NCBI RefSeq assembly: GCF_014851685.1
Contig: NZ_JACVAC010000002.1
Span: 62,001-126,000, forward strand
Length of the DNA stretch: 64,000 nt
Direction of reading: 5' to 3'
DNA from: Pseudomonas sp. PDM05
GTDB lineage: Bacteria; Pseudomonadota; Gammaproteobacteria; Pseudomonadales; Pseudomonadaceae
Below, piece by piece: positions 58,286-64,000 of this stretch. Under the pieces are notes generated by a model. It searched no databases and had not been told where the DNA came from. It worked only from the letters and a program-made list of their open reading frames with translations. Numbering within the stretch: the stretch's first letter is position 1; each line of letters begins with the position of its first letter. The translations under genes and the position numbers were made by a program.

Positions 58286-58570
58286 GTGTTGAAAGTCATC
58301 GCCGAAGATTTCATCAAACCCGAACACGTGGAAACAGTCCGTGGGTGGTACGCCGAACTGGTGGAAAAAACCCGTCAGGAACCGCTGTGCATCGCCTACG
58401 ATCTGTTCATCGATCAAAAAGACCCCGGGCACTTTGTCTTTATCGAGCAATGGCCTGACCAGGCCGCGCTCGACATCCATTGCCAGACCGAACACTTCAC
58501 CCGGCTGGTGCCACAGATCAATGCGTATCAGGCCAAGCCGTGCCGAGTGTTGTTGATGGATGCGTTTTAA
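58286..58570 (+). CDS. ABM-domain putative quinol monooxygenase
   Basis: The 94-residue protein has the antibiotic-biosynthesis-monooxygenase fold: LKVIAEDFIKPEHVETVRGWY, EPLCIAYDLFIDQKDPGHFVFIEQW and ALDIHCQTEHFTRLV. Such small dimers oxidise quinols or aromatics without a cofactor. The start is GTG (58286). It follows the FMN protein closely and may be cotranscribed with it. Its function here is unknown. Confidence 0.87.
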   Translation: MLKVIAEDFIKPEHVETVRGWYAELVEKTRQEPLCIAYDLFIDQKDPGHFVFIEQWPDQAALDIHCQTEHFTRLVPQINAYQAKPCRVLLMDAF

Positions 58571-58632
58571 ACCCACACCTGCCCCCTGCTGAACCGGACC
58601 ACCGACGGCATCGTTGAAACAAGGAGATTCAC

Positions 58633-58929
58633 ATGCCGTTACTGGACTTTTCTGCCATCGCGGAACAACTGCCCGCCCCTTGGAAATCCACGCGCCTGGG
58701 CCAGGTCGGCCCGGCGCGGATCAAGGTCTTGCGCATGGATCAGCAGGCGTATGAGCAAGAGACTCACGACTACAACGAAGGGTTGCTGGTGATCGATGGC
58801 TGCTTGCGACTGGCGATTGCCGGCGAGGAAGTCGAGGTCGGGCCAGGCCAGATGTACCTGGTGGACGCCTATGTCGCTCATGGGGTGCTGGAAGGAAGCC
58901 ACGGTACGCTGGTGATTATTGACCTGTAG
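58633..58929 (+). CDS. Small cupin-domain protein
   Basis: The 98-residue single-domain cupin shows EQETHDYNEGLLVIDGCLRL and VEVGPGQMYLVDAYVAHGVL. The usual first-motif histidine pair is partly replaced (one His in THDYNE), so metal binding is uncertain. AAGGAGATTCAC lies before the ATG. It probably ends the small run that starts at the FMN protein; 63 bases separate it from the monooxygenase. Confidence 0.82.
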   Translation: MPLLDFSAIAEQLPAPWKSTRLGQVGPARIKVLRMDQQAYEQETHDYNEGLLVIDGCLRLAIAGEEVEVGPGQMYLVDAYVAHGVLEGSHGTLVIIDL

Positions 58930-59156
58930 CTCAGTCCCTACTGTCCAATCACCTCTGGCGGCGTTTGAAGCTCCTCATCAATAGCCGCCACCGGCGTACT
59001 CAAGCCCGCGACGTACGGCAATATTGAGACATTCAGTAATACCCGACCTTTGCAATTGCTTACAAATACCGCCAACCTGCCCGCCCGACGTGCGGCGCAT
59101 GACGTTGCCCACGTCCACCTGTCCTTATTAAACCTATTGTTCAAGAGCCCGTAGCC

Positions 59157-60281
59157 ATGTCTAACGGACGCGACCCGCGCATCGATTTCTTTCGGGGCCT
59201 GGCGTTGATCTTCATTTTCTGGGATCACGTCCCCCACAATCCTCTCGGCCAGATCACCCTGCGCAACTTCGGCTTCAGCGATGCCGCAGAAGTGTTTGTA
59301 TTCCTCGCCGGTTTTGCCGCCGTGCTCGCCTACGGCAAGATCATGCAGCGCGACGGCTACTGGATGGCTTGCCTGAAGATCCTGCGCCGGGCGTGGGTGC
59401 TGTACGTGGTGCATATCTTCCTGCTGGCCCTGTTGATGGGCATCGTGTTCTTCGCCAACAGCCATGTGGAAACCCGCGACCTGGTCTCGGAGATGGGCCT
59501 GACGCACTTCGTCACGCACCCGCAACAAGCCCTCACCGATGAACTGCTGCTGCGCTTCAAGCCCAACCTCATGGACCCGTTGCCGTTGTACATCGTGCTG
59601 CTGGCCGGCCTGCCGCTGGTGTTGCCGATGCTGGTGCGCAAGCCCTCCGTGGTGGTCGCCGTATCGCTGACGATCTACCTGCTGGCGCCGTGGATGGGCT
59701 GGAACCTGCGGGCGATTGCCGATGGCGTTTGGTACTTCAACCCGGTCACCTGGCAACTGTTGTTTGTGCTCGGTGGCGCGGCGGCGATACACAGCCAGCG
59801 ACCAAGACCCGTCGAGACGCGCCCACTGTTGCGTCAGCCGCTGTTTGTCAGCGCGGCGCTCTACGTATTGCTCGCGGGGATACTCACCCTGTCGTGGCGC
59901 TGGCCCGAGGTGCACGATGCGTGGATGCCGTCGCGCCTGAGTGACCTGCTCTACCCCATCAGCAAGACCGATCTGTCGCCGCTGCGCCTGGTGCACTTTC
60001 TGGCGTTGGCCTACGTCACGGCCAAGCTGCTGCCCGGCGCAGGCTGGACGCAAAACCGCCTGGCGGGCGAGGTCTGCCGCATGGGCCGCTACTCCCTGGA
60101 AGTGTTTTGCCTGGGGGTGGTGCTGGCGCCCTTGGCGGACATGGTCAACGCCATGGCCAACGATGCGCTGGCCGTGCAACTGGCCACGGCCATCGTCGGC
60201 GCGTTGCTGATGGCGGGGCTGGCCGCGTGGTTGGAATTCAACAAGCGCCTGGATCAACGCAAAGTCGCGCTACATAGCTAG
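59157..60281 (+). CDS. opgC: OpgC-like integral membrane protein
   Basis: The 374-residue protein has about ten membrane helices and the OpgC/acyltransferase-3-like start RDPRIDFFRGLALIFIFWDH, followed by AEVFVFLAGFAAVLAYGK. OpgC adds succinyl groups to osmoregulated periplasmic glucans in some bacteria; in others the family is uncharacterised. ATG 59157 follows AGAGCCCGTAGCC. The 227 bases upstream (58930-59156) contain no supported feature apart from an ordinary promoter position. The next gene is the toxin-like protein. Confidence 0.88.
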   Translation: MSNGRDPRIDFFRGLALIFIFWDHVPHNPLGQITLRNFGFSDAAEVFVFLAGFAAVLAYGKIMQRDGYWMACLKILRRAWVLYVVHIFLLALLMGIVFFANSHVETRDLVSEMGLTHFVTHPQQALTDELLLRFKPNLMDPLPLYIVLLAGLPLVLPMLVRKPSVVVAVSLTIYLLAPWMGWNLRAIADGVWYFNPVTWQLLFVLGGAAAIHSQRPRPVETRPLLRQPLFVSAALYVLLAGILTLSWRWPEVHDAWMPSRLSDLLYPISKTDLSPLRLVHFLALAYVTAKLLPGAGWTQNRLAGEVCRMGRYSLEVFCLGVVLAPLADMVNAMANDALAVQLATAIVGALLMAGLAAWLEFNKRLDQRKVALHS

Positions 60282-60346
60282 CGCCCGGCACCCATAGGTG
60301 GGTGCTTCCATTTGCCTTCCACTCAACCCGTGAAAGGAAATGGCCC

Positions 60347-63300
60347 ATGCCTACCCACCAACTGCTCAACGGCTTGTCGGGCAACCTGCAATCCAGCGAA
60401 TCCTGGGCTCGCCAACAGGCTCTGGAGCTGATCCGCGAAACCCTGGCGCGAACGATGGGCAGCCTGACGCTGGCGCAACAGCGCGACTACGTCAGGCTGC
60501 AACGCGAAGCCCACCAGGCCCTCAAAGCGGTGGACCGCGAAAACACCGCGATCATCCAGGCCTTCAAGACCCAAGGGCTGGCCCAACTGAGCAGCAGGCT
60601 CGGCGGCCTGGACCCGCAAGCCATCCACCTGCACACCCGCTACCTGCAAGAGCTGCAACCACCGCTACCGTGGGAACCCAGGTCCAGCCAGCCGCTGTCA
60701 CGCCAGCGTCGCTTTCGCCGTGCCTACGATGAATGGAAATACCGCGCCCACGTCTCCACGCTGTCGCTGTGGGATGCGGCCTGCCTCAATTTTGACTTCG
60801 CCACCGCTGAGCATCAGGCATCAGGGCACAGTTTTGTCGACGCGTCCTACCTCAGCGGCGCCGCAGGCCTGAAGCTGAGCGTCAGCGAGTTCATCACGAT
60901 TGCCCGTGAACTGGACTTCGGCGGCCAGTTGGCGCAGCGCCTGCAACGCGCACTGGGCCCCGGCGGCGATCTGTACGCCACGCTCCAGGCCAGCACCAAG
61001 GCCTGCCTGCGTTTCGAAGCCCTGGAGGCCTATCGCAATCGCGCCATCACCGGCGTGACCCGCGAGCACTATGACAGCCTGAGCGCCGCCATCGACGGTA
61101 GCGGCCCGGCATTGAAATTCGACACCCTGGGCATGAGCACCGGCATCACCGTGTTGCCCGCCGTCCCCTTCGTACCGTCAGGGCAAACCGTCCCGGTGCC
61201 CCTGCTGGTGATTCATGTGGGCAGTCGCGCGGTGCTGTCGTATTTCCCGTTCCGCCCCGGCGGTGCCCTGCGCTACCACACCGATACCCGCCAGGCGGCG
61301 GATGACTTCCTGCAACAGCTCAAGGACAGCCACGCCCAGGGCGACCTGGGCTGGTTCGCCCGGCAACTGCCGATGACCGAAATGCACGGGTTCAAGCAAT
61401 TGCTCAAGGAGGCATCACGCCCCGTGGGCCTGAGCCCGACCGCCGGGTTCCTGTACGACACGTTTCACTGTCTGTTCCCACCGCACACCCTCGATAGCCT
61501 GCGCTTTACACCGGACCCCAAACATGGCCGCGAAGAAACCCTGGTACAGGCCTGCACATACCGCGAAGTGCAACGCTATCAAGCCAACCTGTCGACCCTC
61601 GCCACCCGTCGCTCGGAACGCGACCTGCAGGCCTTGATCGACGGCGCGGCCGCCATCGCCCAGGAAGTCCTCGAACTGTTGCTCACCCCCGTGCCCGGCG
61701 GTGTAACGGGCCTGAACCGGGTCATGCAGGTGGCAGTGTTCGGCAGCCTGGCCTACAGCGTGATCGTGGGGATCAACGAAGCCGCGAGGGGGGAAGCCAA
61801 TGAATTCGCGTCGGCCCTGGCCGACACCGCCGACCTGGCCATCAATGGCCTGTTGATCACCACCGCCGGCCGCGTGCATCGCCAGCGTATCGAGAGTTTG
61901 CTGCACCGGCTGGGTAACCCGAGAAAAATGCTCAAGGCCGACGGTACGCATGTGCTCTGGAAGCCGGACATCGGCCCCTACGCAATTCTCGACCAGCACC
62001 TGCTCGACGGCCAGGTCGCCAACCCCCAAGGCGTCTTCCAGGTCCACGGCAAGCAGTACGCCTGGCTGCAACAAAACGGCCAGCGCCGTGTGGTGGAGGT
62101 CAGTTACGACGCCAAGCTGATGCGCTTCGTGCTCAAGCAGGAAAACGACAGGCAGTTTGCCCCACCGATTCTGTTCAACCCCGCGCAACAGGCCTGGACC
62201 CTGGACCTGCACAACGCCCATACCCTCTCGGACATCCAACTGGCCGAGCGCATGCTGCCCAACGGCTCCACCGCCGTACCCCGGGTCGACATGGAAATAA
62301 TGCTGCGCAGCACCGCCACCGACCGCGCAACCCTCGATAGCGTATGGAGCGGCCAGCCCGCACCGATCAACCTCACCGAAGGCGTAAGGCGCCTGCAGGC
62401 CGACCAGATCATCGAGCAGTTGATCAAGGACTTCCACCGTCGCGGCCACATGCCGCCCCATGCCGACGCTGCCGTATTGAGCCTGTTGACCCAGGCGCCT
62501 GGCTGGCCTGCCGACGTCAGCATCAACGTGCACGACCGGCAAGGCACCCTGCTCGAAAGCTATGCCGCCAACGACAACGGGCTTTCCCACACCATCGACC
62601 TGATGCGCCGCGATGATGGCACCTACGGCCTGCTGGCGGACCCCGTGACCAGCGTGCCCACCCGCGAGCAACTGTTCGAACTGATCCTCACCCAACAACC
62701 GGCCCATTCACACTTGGGCAAAGAAGGCAGCCCGCACCTGACGCTGGCCCAGCGCATTGCCCGGGTGCGCCTGCAAATCAGCCAACTGGCGCAGGCACAC
62801 CGCATGGCGCTTTTCGAGGCCATGACGCGCTATGACGGCTATGCCCGCGCTGAGTTGGCCGCCGATGAAAGCGCACGGCAATTCTTGCCGATCAAGGTCG
62901 CTCCGTCCTTGGTGGAAGTGACCCCCGTGCTGAAAAAACTGCGCCGGCTCTACCCACCCCTGACCTCGGCCAACCTGCAACAGTTACTGCTGATCACGCC
63001 CTTGAGCAGCCGCGAGCAAGCGCAATTCCTGCACGATGCAAGCCTGCCCGCCTCGGTGCGGGAACACCTTGAACACCATCGCACCGCCCTGCGTATCGAC
63101 GCCGTGATAGACGGCCTCTACCATCGCCGTGCCTTCAACCCCGACACCGACCAATGGGCCCGCGAGTTCACCGCGAGCCTGTTGCTCAATACCTTCGAGC
63201 GCCACTTCGTGGTCACCGACATGAGCCGCGGCACACCGTCCAATCGCTACGTTTCAAGCGGGCCCGACGACACCACTGTCGAGCTGTTGCACTACGGCCA

Positions 63301-64000
63301 GGGCCGCTACGAGGCCTACGACATGCGCAACGCCGGGCCGATTCCGGTGACGCCCGGGGTCGACAGTTTCTACCTGGCCGTCGCCTCGGTGCTGCAACCG
63401 GGTGAACGCCTGCAACTGGGGATGAAGAGCGCCAGTGATGCCCAGGGCCTGCGCAAAACCCTCGGTGATCTCATGAGCGCCCAGCGCAGCCCTGGAGGCC
63501 AGGTCAGCCTGCTGGATCAGTCCCTGGGCCAATACGAACAACGCGTCGTGCTGCCCCATGACCTCAAGCCCGACGCTGAAGGCATCTACGAATGGGAAGG
63601 CCAGCAACTGCTGCCGCTCTATGGCTCGCTGTACCCGATTTTTTTCGACAAACGCCTGCGCAAATGGCGGCTCAAGCATCCGGAAAAAGTCGGGGTCGAT
63701 ACCCCCCGTCTGGAGCACAACCGCCGGGGCGCCTGGCGATTGTCGAATGAAAACCCGATGACATGGGATGACCACCGTCTGTTCTACCGCCTGGGGCCGA
63801 GCAACTTTCATGTCGACCAGGCCACCGCTGCGCGGATCATGCGCGTCACCGACACCCCGGCGCGGGCCTTGCGCGAAGTGCACAGCGCCGGCCTGCCGCC
63901 GCCACCGTTGCTGCAAGACACCAGCAAGCGGTTTCGCATCGAGCGGGAAATCCTGCAGTTCATCAATGCCATGACCGTCTACTCGGCCACCCGCAATGCG
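60347..64000 (+). CDS. Very large DUF6543/dermonecrotic-toxin-like protein, N-terminal part
   Basis: An uninterrupted frame from ATG 60347 (ribosome site AAAGGAA, eight bases before) runs 1218 codons off the window end. The N-terminus (MPTHQLLNGLSGNL...) is helical and charged, without a signal peptide. Segments such as YATLQASTKACLRFEALEAYRNRAI (in part), LLVIHVGSRAVLSYFPFRPGGALRYH and LIDGAAAIAQEVLELLLTPVPGG resemble the DUF6543 dermonecrotic-toxin-like proteins common in P. fluorescens. A short hydrophobic stretch lies near residue 465 (VAVFGSLAYSVIVGI). Its activity and delivery route are unknown; the C-terminal effector domain is outside the window. Confidence 0.78.
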   Translation, partial: MPTHQLLNGLSGNLQSSESWARQQALELIRETLARTMGSLTLAQQRDYVRLQREAHQALKAVDRENTAIIQAFKTQGLAQLSSRLGGLDPQAIHLHTRYLQELQPPLPWEPRSSQPLSRQRRFRRAYDEWKYRAHVSTLSLWDAACLNFDFATAEHQASGHSFVDASYLSGAAGLKLSVSEFITIARELDFGGQLAQRLQRALGPGGDLYATLQASTKACLRFEALEAYRNRAITGVTREHYDSLSAAIDGSGPALKFDTLGMSTGITVLPAVPFVPSGQTVPVPLLVIHVGSRAVLSYFPFRPGGALRYHTDTRQAADDFLQQLKDSHAQGDLGWFARQLPMTEMHGFKQLLKEASRPVGLSPTAGFLYDTFHCLFPPHTLDSLRFTPDPKHGREETLVQACTYREVQRYQANLSTLATRRSERDLQALIDGAAAIAQEVLELLLTPVPGGVTGLNRVMQVAVFGSLAYSVIVGINEAARGEANEFASALADTADLAINGLLITTAGRVHRQRIESLLHRLGNPRKMLKADGTHVLWKPDIGPYAILDQHLLDGQVANPQGVFQVHGKQYAWLQQNGQRRVVEVSYDAKLMRFVLKQENDRQFAPPILFNPAQQAWTLDLHNAHTLSDIQLAERMLPNGSTAVPRVDMEIMLRSTATDRATLDSVWSGQPAPINLTEGVRRLQADQIIEQLIKDFHRRGHMPPHADAAVLSLLTQAPGWPADVSINVHDRQGTLLESYAANDNGLSHTIDLMRRDDGTYGLLADPVTSVPTREQLFELILTQQPAHSHLGKEGSPHLTLAQRIARVRLQISQLAQAHRMALFEAMTRYDGYARAELAADESARQFLPIKVAPSLVEVTPVLKKLRRLYPPLTSANLQQLLLITPLSSREQAQFLHDASLPASVREHLEHHRTALRIDAVIDGLYHRRAFNPDTDQWAREFTASLLLNTFERHFVVTDMSRGTPSNRYVSSGPDDTTVELLHYGQGRYEAYDMRNAGPIPVTPGVDSFYLAVASVLQPGERLQLGMKSASDAQGLRKTLGDLMSAQRSPGGQVSLLDQSLGQYEQRVVLPHDLKPDAEGIYEWEGQQLLPLYGSLYPIFFDKRLRKWRLKHPEKVGVDTPRLEHNRRGAWRLSNENPMTWDDHRLFYRLGPSNFHVDQATAARIMRVTDTPARALREVHSAGLPPPPLLQDTSKRFRIEREILQFINAMTVYSATRNA

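Noticed and set aside
60340-60732. 130-codon frame starting seven bases before the toxin-like gene
   Set aside because: It is out of frame with the long open frame at 60347 and has arginine/proline-rich shadow composition.

Overview
The window is chromosomal DNA of a Pseudomonas, most probably the P. fluorescens group. The evidence is GC-rich coding sequence, P. aeruginosa-like gene order (argG-motY-pyrC-rnt-peroxiredoxin-bfd-bfr-grxD-argF; glpFKRD; hydrolase-metR), a recognisable RsmZ small RNA with a GacA box, GlpM, PA3496-type and MotY proteins, and many REP/REPIN palindromes of the type abundant in P. fluorescens. No rRNA, tRNA, prophage, insertion sequence or CRISPR array was seen.

Layout. 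1-1.5 kb: mutS end, fdxA, and the RsmZ gene on the minus strand with promoter, upstream activating sequence and terminator. 1.5-7.8 kb: apbC, metG, a lone RnfB-type ferredoxin, nth, a small PA3496-family gene and an orphan BvgA/EvgA-like response regulator. 8.3-20 kb: housekeeping and iron/redox genes (argG, motY, pyrC, rnt, peroxiredoxin, bfd, a bacterioferritin lacking ferroxidase ligands, grxD, a molybdopterin oxidoreductase, argF, an ABC ATPase, a YbaK deacylase). 20-25.6 kb: glycerol regulon glpF-glpK-glpR and glpD. 25.6-32.6 kb: an acidic amino acid uptake system (aatJQMP) with its sigma54 two-component regulators (aauS-aauR), two TTCGG-N4-CCGAA boxes and a sigma54 promoter; glpM is fused translationally to its end.

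33-40.6 kb holds the least familiar unit: six co-oriented genes (HAD phosphatase, class III aminotransferase, alpha/beta hydrolase, GNAT/FemAB-like acyltransferase, sensor kinase, sigma54 response regulator), preceded by a good sigma54 promoter and a triple GCTACAA/TTGTAGC array. It looks like a self-regulated sigma54-dependent biosynthetic operon and is the best candidate for an undescribed system. 40.7-46.2 kb: MipA/OmpV porin-like protein, an arginase-fold protein with two small EamA-type membrane subunits, FrnE, a secreted hydrolase, and metR with a MetR box. 46.3-48 kb: acetyltransferase, LysE exporter and Nudix hydrolase.

48-55.7 kb is a signalling block: a REC-HD protein with a degenerate HD motif, divergent from an operon of REC-GGDEF-EAL, a di-haem cytochrome c peroxidase, a DAHL-type kinase and a REC-kinase hybrid. 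55.7-56.5 kb: orphan HigA antitoxin with only a scar of HigB, then the zinc-independent L31 paralogue rpmE2 with a Zur-like box. 56.6-64 kb: FMN glutamate-synthase-like protein, ABM monooxygenase, cupin, OpgC-like membrane protein, and the first 1218 codons of a very large DUF6543/dermonecrotic-toxin-like protein cut by the window end.

Eight REPIN doublets and one collapsed copy lie between genes. Functional assignments come from reading translated sequence and motifs; no database search was run, and P. aeruginosa gene-order comparisons are from memory.
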